From Tupaia tana (lineage: Eukaryota; Chordata; Mammalia; Scandentia; Tupaiidae), in the NCBI GenBank assembly GCA_026018925.1, contig JAKSZU010000009.1, positions 83,755,407-83,819,406 of the forward strand: a DNA stretch of 64,000 nt, given 5' to 3'. The notes below the pieces were generated by a model that had not been told where the DNA came from, did no database searches, and worked only from the letters and a program-made list of their open reading frames with translations. Numbering within the stretch: position 1 is the first letter of the stretch; each line of letters opens with the position of its first letter. Positions 47,161-57,180 of this stretch are shown here, piece by piece. Made by a program: the position numbers and the translations under genes.

Positions 47161-47804
47161 AAAAAACTAAGAAAGTGGTCAGCTTAATCATAGGGACAAG
47201 TCTAGAATTGAATATTATATCCCAGAATTTAATAGGAAATATGGAACCAGAACAGAAGATAAAGTACATGATACTGATAGGTACATGCACCTACCATTTG
47301 AACAGAATCCTAACCTGTTTCCTGGCTTTAAGAAAAGTTCCTTAACATTTCTATGATTTAAGTTAAAATTGGTTTTCTTAATAGTACTATGTGAACTTAC
47401 AATTGAAAGTAGTTAGATTATTTAAGAAATTTGTGATCAATACAATGTGGGTGGAAAAGGAATAGAAGACAATTGTAGACATCAGAGACAGTGGGAGAAG
47501 AGAGTGGAAAAGGACAGTGGGTCAGAAAGAGGGGTAAAAAATTCTAGGAACTATAAATGGAAATTTTTTAATAATAATATTCATGATTAAGTCACTCTGC
47601 AGAATACTGGATGGGAAATCACATTTCGTATGCTGTGATGATGCTTAGGGAAAGAATGTAAATTAAGTTACAAAAAAAAAAGTTTCAGAAAAAAAAATCC
47701 ATTCGATGGCTGCAGTAAGATATATAGCCTTAGCTAGTTGCTACTTTATAGGATGCCTAAAGTTAGACTTGTGTTCATGGAAATGCATATATCAGCTGTG
47801 TTTG

Positions 47805-48137
47805 CTATGAAAATATTTAGATTAATTAAGATCTTTAGTAATTCAATAAAAAATGGGGGGGAAACAGTATAGAAAGTAAACATAGATACCAGAGACAGTG
47901 TGGGAAGAGAGTGGGAGATGGCAGAGGGTAAGAGATAGGGAATCAAGGATGGGGGGAAAAACACAAAACATACAGGAAACAAGAAATGGAAAATTATTTG
48001 TTGACAATAACATGTATGTTGATGTGCTTGATTGAGACAATATACAGTGTACTCTGGATGGAAAATCCCATTTTGTATGCTGTAATGATGTACAGTAAAT
48101 GAACGTAAACAAATAAATTTAAATAAATAAATAAATA
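47805..48137 (+). mobile_element. 3' end of an ORF1-only element, 5'-truncated
   Basis: A second copy of the 3' UTR seen at 47400-47680 (GATACCAGAGACAGTGTGGGAAGAGAGTGG, TTTTGTATGCTGTAATGATG), ending in an AAAT-rich tail (48105-48137). Only the last 330 bp are present. Confidence 0.72.
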
Positions 48138-50340
48138 AAAACTTCTTGAAGTAATAAATGAATAGAGTAGACTGGCAGGATATATCAACTTATAAAATCG
48201 ATATCACTTCTTTATACAAACAATAAGAAGATAGAGGTAGAACTGAGAAAAGTAATCTCATTTACCATACCCATAGAAAGTATAAGATACCTAGGTATAA
48301 TCTATATATAAATCTAACCAAAGAAGTCAAAGACCTTTACAAGAAAACCTATAAAAATCATAAAAAGGAAAATTAAAATGGCACAAAAGAGTGGAAATAC
48401 ATCCTATGTTCCTGGATTGGGAGAATTAATATAATCAAAATAGCAATTCTTCCCAAATTAATCTTCATATTTAATGCTTCTGTATCACATTACAAGAGAC
48501 ATTCTTCACACAGCTAGAAAAGAAAATATAATTTGTCTGGAATCAGAAAAGACCCGGTACTGCCGAAGCATTTCTGCACAAGAAGAATAGAATGGGTGGC
48601 ATCTTACTCCCTGACCTCATAATATATTACATAACTGTGATGATCAAAATAGCATGGTATTGGGACCAGCAGTTAGCGCAATGGCTCTGTTGTTGTACTC
48701 CCATGTAGTCGATCGTGGTTTGAGTCCCATACCCTGTGACTTAAAACTCACGCTGGGTGCATGTGCATGTGTGCCCAAGATCCCGAGAGGAGAATAGACG
48801 AGAAGGGATTGTGGCCTGGTCATACCCCCTGGGGGGTGATTTCTCGCTTTCTGTCTCTCTGTTCTGTCTGGCTGGTGAGCGCATGTGCCCTATAGCAAAA
48901 AAAATAGTATGGTACTGGCAAAAAAACATACATGTGGATGAATGAAGCAGAATATAGACCCCAGAAATAAACTCTTAAATATAAGGTCAACTGATTTTTG
49001 ACAAAGTTACCAGTTAATACACTGAAAAATAAATCCTTTTAGTAAATGGTGCTGGAAAAACTGGGTATCTACCCACAGTAAGATGAATCAGAACCCCTTC
49101 ACGCACCATTAACAAAAATCTACTCAAAGTGTCTGAAAGTTCTAAACCTAAGACCTCATACTATGTAAATAATGAAGAAGCTCTGGAAAACACTGGGGTA
49201 GGCAAAGACTTCTTAAATAAGACCTCCAATGCACTGGTAATACTCCCAAAAATACACAAGTGGGATTACATCAGATTAACATTTTGTGTACAGCAAAAGA
49301 AAGTAATTAGTGTGAATCAACAGCCCTTTGAATGGGAGAATGTTTTTGTAAAATATGCCTCAAACAAGGGACTGATAACCAGACTACATAGGGAACTCAA
49401 GTGACTTACCTGAAAATAAAAGAATTTACCCAATTAAAAAAATGATCAAATGAGCTAAATATACAACTCTATAAAGAAGACATATGAACAGCAAAAAGCA
49501 TATGAAAAAATTCACAACATCTCTCATCTTAAGGGAGATTCAGACCAAAACTCCAATGAGATACCACCTATCCCCAGGGACAATGGGAAATATTATAAAA
49601 AAATGATAAATGCTGGTGTGTATGTGGTGAAAGGGGAACTCTCCTACACTGTTGGTGGGAATGTAAATTGGTCCAATTACTGTAAATAACAATATAGAGA
49701 CTCCTCAATGACCTACAAATAGAACTACCATATTATCCAGAAATTCCACTTCTCAGTGTCTACCCAAAGGATAGGAATACACTAAGTTGAAAAAGTGCTT
49801 TTACATCTATGCTTATTTTTAGCATTATTCACAATTGATAAGTCGTGGATCCATCCAAAATTTCCATAAACAGATGAATGGATTGAAAAACTGTGGTGCA
49901 TATATTCTATACAATACTACTCAGCCATAATAAAACAAGAACCCAGCATTTGATATAAAGTGGATGAATATGGAAGGTTTACTTCTGAGTGAAGCAAGCC
50001 AGGCTATGAAAAATGAGATATATGTCTACACTTAACATACAGCGACTCACCACACTCTATGGTGAGAACTGAGAGATTAGAGGACATAGTAGCATTGAAA
50101 ACGGTTTTGTATATTAGAGAAAATATGGGAAGAAGGTGGGAGTAAGGGGAGAGTGTGAAGAAATAAATTAAGGAAAATAGACAGGCACGACATTTATGGT
50201 AGACAGAAATGGACTATTATCTGTTGATTATAATAAATTCTGTGTGTTCAACTGGACTGGTGTGAAGTCTATTCATGTTGGGTTAATTCAATGTACAAGC
50301 TAAGTGATGCATAGTGATTAAATGCACAAAATAAATTAAA
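48138..50340 (+). mobile_element. L1-K, older L1 (plus), late ORF2 and 3' UTR
   Basis: Plus-strand L1 from the palm/thumb (NNKKIEVELRKVISFTIP-like region near 48200) through the C-terminal region (49129-49404, 91 codons open) and Cys-rich part (GTATGTGGTGAAAGGGGAAC, 49620) to a 3' UTR (50050-50340). The 3' UTR matches that at 24590-24840, so both belong to the same older subfamily. It is split by a young SINE. Confidence 0.78.
48662..48903 (+). mobile_element. SINE-A copy
   Basis: Complete. Target duplication ATAGCATGGTATTGG / ATAGTATGGTACTGG (48649-48663, 48904-48918). The A-tail is short. Confidence 0.9.
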
Positions 50341-50535
50341 TACAAAAATAAATCTATTCCAAGAAAAACTTGCAGAAATCTCACCAAACATAGTGAAATC
50401 TTCAGACACTCAAACACAGAAAATACAAAGGATACCAAATAGAATTAATATAAAATATTCTCACCCCAGCACATTATACCCATAATGGTAAAAATCAAAG
50501 ACAAAGATAATATTGTAAAAATGGCAAGACAGAAA
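50341..50535 (+). mobile_element. L1-type ORF1 C-terminal fragment
   Basis: A 195-bp piece similar to the ORF1 RRM/C-terminal part (CCAAGAAAAACTTGCAGAAATC, AGGATACCAAATAGAATTAA, CAGCACATTATACCCATAATGG, GGCAAGACAGAAA). It abuts the leader of the next ORF1-only element. Confidence 0.6.
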
Positions 50536-50871
50536 TAGAAATCACTGCAGGACCACAAGAAATATAGGCAAGCAAGAAAATACCTGTCTCCCCAGAGAAA
50601 AAAAAATAACTCCTCTTCATTTGCAGACAGTTCAATGGAAATGTCTGATAAAGAATTTAGAATATTCATAATGGTGAAGCTAGCAGAGATAGAAGAGAAG
50701 AGAGACAATGAACTGCAGAAGAGTAAAGAGAAAGCAACTGAAGAGTTCCAGGAGGTGAGGAAATTCTTGCAAGATCTAAAAGAGGAATTACACACTTTAA
50801 AAAAGAATCAAATGGACCTGTTAGAGATGAAGGCTATAATACAAGAAGCCAAAATATCCCTTGAAATTATT

Positions 50872-51142
50872 TATTTATTTATTTTTTTGGAGAGGTTTTT
50901 CACTATAGGGCGCGTGCGCTCGCCAGACAGACAGAGAGAGACAGAGAGACAAAAAGCGAGAAATCACCCCCCAGGGGGGATGGTCACACCGCAATCCCTT
51001 CTCCTCCGTTCTCCTCTTGGGATCTTGGGCACGCATGCACACGCACCCGGCGTGAGTTTTAAGCCACCGGGTCCGGGACGCGAACTACGGTCGACTACGT
51101 GGGAGTCCAGCGACATAGCCATTACGCTAACTGCTGGTTCCC
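50872..51142 (-). mobile_element. SINE-A copy, first of an adjacent pair
   Basis: Complete, reverse orientation, CpG-rich. Its 5' head ends GGTTCCC at 51142, next to AAAATTATT, a short copy of the left flank. Confidence 0.92.
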
Positions 51143-51151
51143 AAAATTATT

Positions 51152-51407
51152 ATTTTTTGAGAGGTTTTTGCTATAGGGTGTGTGTGCTCGCCAGAAAGAC
51201 AGAGAGAGACAGAGAGACAGAAAGCGAGAAATCACCCCCCAGGGGGGATGGCCACACCACAATCCCTTCTCCTCCATTCTCCTCTCGGGATCTTGGGTAT
51301 GCATGCAGATGTGCCCGGCATGAGTTTAAGCCACCAGGTCTGGACTCGAACCACGGTTGACTACATGGGAGTCCAGCAACACAGCCATTATGCTAACTGC
51401 TGGTCCC
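51152..51407 (-). mobile_element. SINE-A copy, second of an adjacent pair
   Basis: Complete, reverse orientation, a different variant (ends GGTCCC). The outer flanks CTTGAAATTATT (50860-50871) and CTTGAAATTATT (51413-51424) enclose both copies. This indicates two insertions at nearly the same site. Confidence 0.92.
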
Positions 51408-52443
51408 CTCTCTTGAAATTATTAAAAGCAGACTAGACCCTACAGAATATAGAAACTCAGACATAGTTGAGAAAATTGCTGGCCTAGAAAAATCCACCAT
51501 TGAAGACTGAGAAAATGTCCCAAAAAATGAGAATAATACACTAGAAATACTAGATACCATCAAACGTCCAAACATCCAGATAATTGGTATCCCAGAAGGC
51601 GAAGAGATTGATAAAGGCATTGGTAATCTGTTCTATGAAATCCTGCAAGGAAACTTTCCAAACTTAGAAAGGCACTCAGAGATCCAGTCCCAGGAAATAC
51701 AAAGGACCCCAAATAGAATCAACCCAAGAAGATCTTCTCCAAGACATATTATAGCCAGATTAACCAAAACCACAGACAAAGACAAGATACTAAGATTGGC
51801 AAGAGAAACACATCAAGTTAACTACAAAGGATATCCCATCAGGAAAAGAGCAGACCTTTCATTGGAAACAATGCGAACAAAGAAAGAATGGGAAAATATA
51901 TTCATAGTGTTAAGGGAAAAGCAATTTCAACCAAAAATATTGTACCAAGCAAGGTTATTCTACATCTGAAAAGAAAAGACAAGAACATTCTCAGATAAAC
52001 AAAACCTGAAAGAATTTACCAGCACCAGACCCGATCTTCCAAAAGTTCTCAAGGGAGTGCTATATCAGGAAAATTAAATACAAACAAACAGAAATAAGAG
52101 TTCAAAAACTGAGGAAATGGACAAGTAATCACAGGGACAAGTCTGGACTTCAATATTATATCACAGTATTTAATTGGGAAAATTGAACTACAACAGAAGA
52201 TAAAACACATGAGACTGAATTGATGAAATAGAATTTTATTACTTTTGACTAAAACATTGCTGATTTTCTTCTAGACTTTATTGTCCTGTTTTAAGAATTT
52301 GTGTCCTGTCTTGAGATGTCAAAAGATTCATATACCTATCATTTGAACAGAATCCTAACCTGTCTCCTTGCTTTAAGTTTTAAACAATGTTCCTTAGCAT
52401 TTATTTGATTTAAGTTAAACTGCTTTTCTTGAAATTACCAGCT

Positions 52444-52501
52444 GGGAACTAGCAGTTAGTGTAATGGCTATGTCGCTGGACTCCCATGTAGTTGACTGCA
52501 G
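52444..52501 (+). mobile_element. SINE-A fragment, tRNA-like head only
   Basis: Only the first 58 bp (GGGAACTAGCAGTTAGTGTAATGG to GTTGACTGCAGT) are present. The body and tail are missing. A normal L1-mediated insertion loses the 5' end instead, so this is a later deletion. Confidence 0.8.
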
Positions 52502-52583
52502 TCATTCTAACTGGGTTTGAATTATGTCAAATGCTTTCTCTCATTTTTTTCCCACGCATGAAAGAGACAGAGTGACATACAGA

Positions 52584-53140
52584 TGTGGACAGAAGTCTGA
52601 CTACTTTTCCTATTTTTCCAAAGTCTTTTCAAAAGGGGGCTGGGGAAGTCATGCCCACAAACATTAACAGACCATTTATTTTCTATTAACAGGATTCTTC
52701 CTACCTCCTGTTCCTGGCATAGTATCTTTGAGATGTATATTTCAACCTATTGCAGTATATTCTTTTGCTTATCCTTTCCCAAGACACAGAACTTCCCTTT
52801 TCCTTGAGATGTAGATTAAGCCTTTCTTTAACTAATCTCTTCCCAAGACATAAATCTTCCTTTCCAATCACCAATCTAAGAATTGTGGAACCCACTTATA
52901 ACCTACAAGCCCCCACTTCTACATGTCCCGCCTTTTTGGGCCAGACAAATGGGAAAATCTCTTCACTAAATGTTGTCTGTCAATCCCAAAAACAAATAAA
53001 AGGAACCTCTGTACATGATCACCCTGAGAAAAGGCATGTATGCCTCTTCTCTGGCCTAGGTCACTCACAGTTGGCTTAGAAATAAACCGCATTAATTATT
53101 AACTATTAATTTTACAGTTAGTTATTCTTTTCCATCGACA
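52584..53140 (+). mobile_element. Probable solo LTR (4-bp target duplication)
   Basis: A 557-bp block starting TGTGGACAGAAG and ending CCATCGACA, flanked by CAGA (52580-52583, 53141-53144). It contains a TATA-like AAATAAAAGG (about 52994-53003), an AATAAA about 85 nt downstream (near 53082) and CCCGCCTTTTTGGGC. TG...CA ends, a 4-bp duplication and this promoter/polyA spacing fit a class I ERV LTR. The terminal inverted repeat is weak (TGT/ACA), so the ends are tentative. Confidence 0.5.
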
Positions 53141-53154
53141 CAGACACCACCCAA

Positions 53155-53350
53155 ATTGATTTTTTTTTTACATTTTTCCACAAACATTTACTTTACATAG
53201 CAAAAAATTTTAGCTCATACTCCATAATTCTTGACAGTTTACAAACAACTTTCAATATCTCAAAATACTGAATTTTAAAGATAATGTTCAAAATATGTCT
53301 TATAATTTTGTATAAATTTAAAACTCTTTAACAACAGAAGCAGAATGGTT
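53155..53350 (-). repeat. Inverted copy of the 3'-terminal repeat at 23345-23565
   Basis: Reads on the minus strand as TTTTGAACATTATCTTTAAAATTCAGTATTTTG...GTAAAGTAAATGTTTGTGGAAAAATG followed by an A run (T run at 53160-53169). It is a 5'-truncated copy of the same retroposon 3' end. Confidence 0.75.
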
Positions 53351-53352
53351 TC

Positions 53353-53408
53353 AAAATATATATATACATAGATATACAAATATATATGTGTATATATATA
53401 TACACATT
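53353..53408. repeat. (AT)n/(ATAC)n microsatellite
   Basis: Alternating ATATATATACATAGATATAC...GTATATATATATACAC between the retroposon end and the L1. Confidence 0.85.
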
Positions 53409-53410
53409 TA

Positions 53411-56400
53411 GAATGCAGACACTCGGTATATATTAAGTGGGGACATACAATGTCTCTCCTTCATAGCATGGCTTGCTTCACTCAACAGTAAGTCTTCCAT
53501 ATTCATCCACTTCCTTTCAAAAGTCAGGGATTTGTTGTTTTTTTATGGATGAATAGTATTCCATTGAGTATATGTGCCACAGTTTTTCTAACCATTCATC
53601 AGTTCGTGGGCATTTAGGTTGTTTCCATGACTTAGCAATCGTGAAAAGTGCCGCAATAAACATCAATGTGCAAGCACTTTTTCGATTAAGTATTCTTCCG
53701 TCCTTCGGGTAGATACCAAGGAGTGGGATTGCTGGATCATATGGTAGTTCTATTTGTAGATTTTGGAGGAATCTCCAAATTGTTCTCAACAGTGGTTGTA
53801 CCAATTTACAGTCCCACCAGCAGTGTAAGAGAGTTCCCTTTTCACCACACCCCCTCCAGCACTTATCATTTTTTGTTTTTTTAATCTTAGACATTCTGAC
53901 TGGGGTTAGGTGATATCTCATTGCTGTTTTGATCTGCATTTCTCTTACAATGAGGGATGTTGAGCATTTTTTCATATGCCTTTTAGCTATTCGTATGTCA
54001 TCTTTAGAAAGTGGTTTTTTCAACTCATTCTCCCATCTTTTAATAGGATTGATTGTCTTTTTCCGGAACAGCCGCTTGAGTTCCTTGTGGATTCTGGTTA
54101 TCAGTCCCTTGTCTGATGCATAGTTTACAAAAATATTTTCCCATTCTGAGGGCTGTCTGTTCACACTAATCACTGTGTCTTTTGCCATGCAGAAACTTCT
54201 TAGTCTGATGTAATCCCACTTGTCTATTTTAGGGATCATAGACTGTGCATTGGGAGTCTTATTTAAGAAGTTTTTCCCTACCCCAATGTCTCCCAGAGTT
54301 TCCCCAGTGTTTTCTAGGAGCAGTTTTATAGTTTGAGGTCTTAGGTTTAGATCTTTGATCCACCTTGACTTTATTTTTGTCAGAGGTGAGAGGTAGGGGT
54401 TCAGATTCATCTTTCTGCAAGTGGAGATCCAGTTTTGCCAGCACCATTTGCTGAAGAGGTTATCCTTTTCCCACAGGATTGACTGGTGCCCCTTGTCAAA
54501 AATCAGTTGGCTGTATGTTTGAGCATTCATTTCTGGGGACTCTATTCTGTTCCATTGGTCCACCTGTCTGTTCCTGTGCCAGTACCATGCTGTTTTGATT
54601 ACCACAGCTTTATAGTATATTTTTGGGTCAGGGAGTGAGATGCCGCCCACTCCATTCTTCTTGTGCAAAACTGCTTTGGCAATACGGGGTCTTTTATGAT
54701 TCCAGACAAACGTTATGATTGTCTTTCCTAGATCTGTGAAGAATGTGTCTGGTACTTTGATTGGCATTGCATTAAATAGGTAGATTAATTTGGGTAGAAT
54801 TGCCATTTTGATTATATTAATTCTTCCAATCCAGGAACATGGGATGTCCTTCCACTTTTTTGTGTCATTTTCAATTTCTTTTTTTATCTTCTCATAGATT
54901 TCCTTGTGGAGGTCTTTAACTTCTTTAGTTAGATTTATCCCTAAGTATCTTATACTTTTTGTGGCTATGGTAAATGGAACAACTTTTTTCAGTTCCATCT
55001 CAGTCTGCCTGTTGTTCGTATACAGAAATGCTATAGATTTCTGGATATTAATTTTGTATCCTGCAATGTTATTGTATTCATGTATTACTTCCAGAAATTT
55101 TTTTATGGAAACCATTGGGTCTTCTATGTATACAATCATGTCATCTGCAAATAGAGAGAGTTTCACCTCTTCTTTTCCTATTTGAATGCCTTTTATTTTT
55201 TCCTCTTTTCTGATTGCAATGGCCAAGACTTCTAGTACTATATTGAAGAGGAGTGGAGAAAGTGGACATCCTTGTCTTGTACCCGTTTTTAGTGGAAAAG
55301 CTTTCAGCTTTTCTCCATTGAGGATGATGTTCGCTATGGGTTTTTCATAGATAGCTTTTATTGTGTTGAGAAATGGCCCTTCTATGCCCATTTTGCTGAG
55401 AGTCTTGATCATGAAGGGATGTTGTATCTTATCAAATGCTTTTCTGCATCAATTGATATGACCATATGGTTTTTATCTTTCTTCCTATTAATATGGTGTA
55501 TTACATTTATGGTTTTGCGTGTGTTGAACCAACCTTGCATTCCTGGGATAAAGCCTACCTGATCATGATGTATAATCTTTTTGATAAGTTGTTGTATTAA
55601 ACTCTCCAATCAAGAGACACAGACTGGCTGAATGGGTTAAAAAACAAAAACCCTCTATCTGTTGCCTACAGGAAACCTACTTCATGGATAAAGATATACA
55701 TAGACTGAAAGTGAAGGGTTGGAAAAAGATTTTCCATGCAAATGGGAACCAAAAAAGAGCTTGAGTCGCAATACTGATCTCTGACAAAATAGGCTTTAAA
55801 ACAAAAACTGTTCGAAGAGACAAAGAAGGGCACTATATTGTAGTAAAAGGATCAATCGATCAAGAAGATATAACGCTTATTAATATCTATGCGCCCGACA
55901 CAGGAGCACCCAAATATGTGAAGGAAAGACTGCTAGATCTAAAAAGGGAGATAGACTGCAACACACTAATTGTTGGAGACCTCAACACTGCACTATCCCC
56001 CCTGGATAGATCATCTAGACAAAAAATAGGTAAAGAGATAAAAGATCTAAATGATATCATAAATCAAATGGACTTAACAGACATCTATAGAACTTTCCAT
56101 CCTAAAACCTCAAGATACACTTTTTTCTCTCTGCCACATGGAACATTCTCGAAGATTGACCACATCATTGGGCACAAAGCAAGCCTCTACAGATTCAAAA
56201 GCATAGAAACTATACCCAGCATCTTCACCGACCATGATGGAATTAAACTTGAGTTTAATTTCAAGAGAAATCCTCAAAAATACTCAAATACATGGAAACT
56301 TAATAACCTACTCCTGAATGACTCCACAACTACTGAAGAAATAAAGACTGAAATCAAAAGGTTCATGGAAGCCAATGGCAATGAGGACATGAGTTTCCAT

Positions 56401-57176
56401 AATCTTTGGGACACTGCTAAAGCAGTCATAAGAGGGAAGTTCATAGCAATTAGTGCACATAAGAGGAGCATGGAAAGAAGGCAAATGGATCACCTAACAT
56501 CATGCCTCACAGAATTGGAAAAGCAACAGCAAAAAGATCCAAAAAACTCAAGGAGAAAGGAAATAATAAAGATACGAGCAGAAATAAATGAAATAGAAAA
56601 TAAACGAACTATACAGAAAATAAATGAAAGTAAAAGCTGGTTCTTTGAAAAGGTAAACAAAATTGATACACCACTAGCGAGACTTATTAAGAAGAAGAGA
56701 GAAAAGAACCAGGTGAATCAGATCTGCAATGAAGCAGGCAAAATAACAACAGACAGAGTAGAAATAAAAAACATTATTAGGGGATACTATGAACATCTGT
56801 ATGCCAAGAAACAAGATAATTTGGATGAGATGGACAAATTTCTGGACAGGTATAATCTACCTAGATTGAGCCAGGAGGATATAGAAAGTCTGAATAGGTC
56901 AATAACAAGCCAGGAGATCAAATCAGTTATAAATAACCTCCCAACAAAGAAAAGCCCTGGCCCTGATGGATTCACCTCTGAATTCTACAAAGCTTTCAAA
57001 GAAGAGTTAACCCCCATTCTGCTCAAGTTATTTCTAAATATCCAAAAGGGTGAATCTCTCCCTAATTCATTCTATGAAGCCTCTATCACCCTTATCCTTA
57101 AAACTGATAAGGACAGGACAAGGAAGGAAAACTATAGACCAATATCCCTGATGAATATAGACACGAAGATTCCAAA
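53411..57176 (-). mobile_element. L1-M with 5' inversion (twin-priming structure)
   Basis: The minus-strand 3' part (53411-55597) runs from mid-palm to the start of the 3' UTR. At 55597/55600 it meets a plus-strand part (55600-57176) that covers the ORF2 start, endonuclease, linker and palm start. On the sense strand the inverted segment ends at SLMNIDTKI and the upright segment starts at LIQQLIKK; in intact copies these lie only about 10 codons apart. The distal 3' UTR and A-tail are missing, replaced by a microsatellite. Both halves are well preserved. Confidence 0.9.
53517..55612 (-). pseudogene. L1-M ORF2, reverse transcriptase palm to C-terminus (631 codons open)
   Basis: Open from 55412 to 53517. 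It holds [14 protein letters not shown], the catalytic FADD (residues 88-91 of this frame), the thumb ([26 protein letters not shown]) and the C-terminal Cys-rich segment [23 protein letters not shown] further palm portion lies upstream in a shifted frame (55609-55409, [15 protein letters not shown]). One extra base near the end gives a stop after IPDF, about 36 residues before the usual end. The N-terminal half was inverted away, so the protein cannot be made whole. Confidence 0.88.
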
Positions 57177-57180
57177 TTGA
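55600..57180 (+). pseudogene. L1-M ORF2, endonuclease to palm start (inverted half)
   Basis: Reads plus strand from [12 protein letters not shown]-equivalent (55605) with a TGA near 55763. It is then open from 55918 to 57180 (420 codons): [22 protein letters not shown], the endonuclease His motif as [11 protein letters not shown], the linker ([20 protein letters not shown]) and [13 protein letters not shown] of the reverse transcriptase. It ends at the inversion breakpoint (MNIDTKIPN-stop). Confidence 0.88.

Larger units (their letters stand above)
40700..47690 (+). mobile_element. ORF1-only (HAL1-like) element, copy a, split by L1-C
   Basis: 5' part 40700-40853 (leader ...AAAATCACTGCAGGACCACAAGAAATATGGGAAAGCA; the left limit is approximate). 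3' part 45881-47690 (ORF1, then a 3' UTR of about 550 bp and a short A-run near 47672). Between them sits L1-C, flanked by an 18-bp perfect repeat. ORF1 is followed by CAGGAAAATTAAATACAGAC and then 3' UTR, with no ORF2. The 3' UTR strings (CATTTGAACAGAATCCTAACC, CATCAGAGACAGTGGGAGAAG, TGTATGCTGTGATGATG) recur at 47805-48137 and in part at 52320-52440, which defines a family. Confidence 0.72.
50560..52078 (+). pseudogene. ORF1 of HAL1-like copy b, broken by SINEs and stops
   Basis: Starts ...KYLSPQRKKNNSSSFADSSMEMSDKEFRIFIMVKLAEIEEK. The coiled coil (KRDNELQKSKEKATEEFQEV, EELHTLKKNQMDLLEMKAI) is open to ISLEII at 50875. After the two SINEs (50872-51409) it continues IKSRLDPTEYRN with stops, then the RRM-equivalent (LEILDTIKRPNIQIIGIPEGEEID) and C-terminal domain (YKGYPIRKRADLSLETMRTKKEW) to QEN-TAA at about 52078. 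Confidence 0.78.
50536..52442 (+). mobile_element. ORF1-only (HAL1-like) element, copy b, split by two SINEs
   Basis: Leader AAATCACTGCAGGACCACAAGAAATATAGGC (as in copy a), ORF1 (about 50560-52078), then 3' UTR (GGGACAAGTCTGGACTTCAATATT, CATTTGAACAGAATCCTAACCTG) up to 52442, where a SINE fragment begins. There is no ORF2. The 3' end is missing relative to copy a. Two reverse SINEs lie in the coiled coil. Confidence 0.72.

Noticed and set aside
50635-51360. A 241-codon frame continuing from ORF1 of copy b into SINE sequence
   Set aside because: The frame simply runs on by chance through two reverse SINEs. The Arg/Ser-rich part is the SINE translated backwards, as seen at every other SINE copy.
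53353-53408. AT-rich tract as a replication origin or scaffold-attachment site
   Set aside because: It is a plain AT/AC microsatellite. Nothing else supports a functional role.
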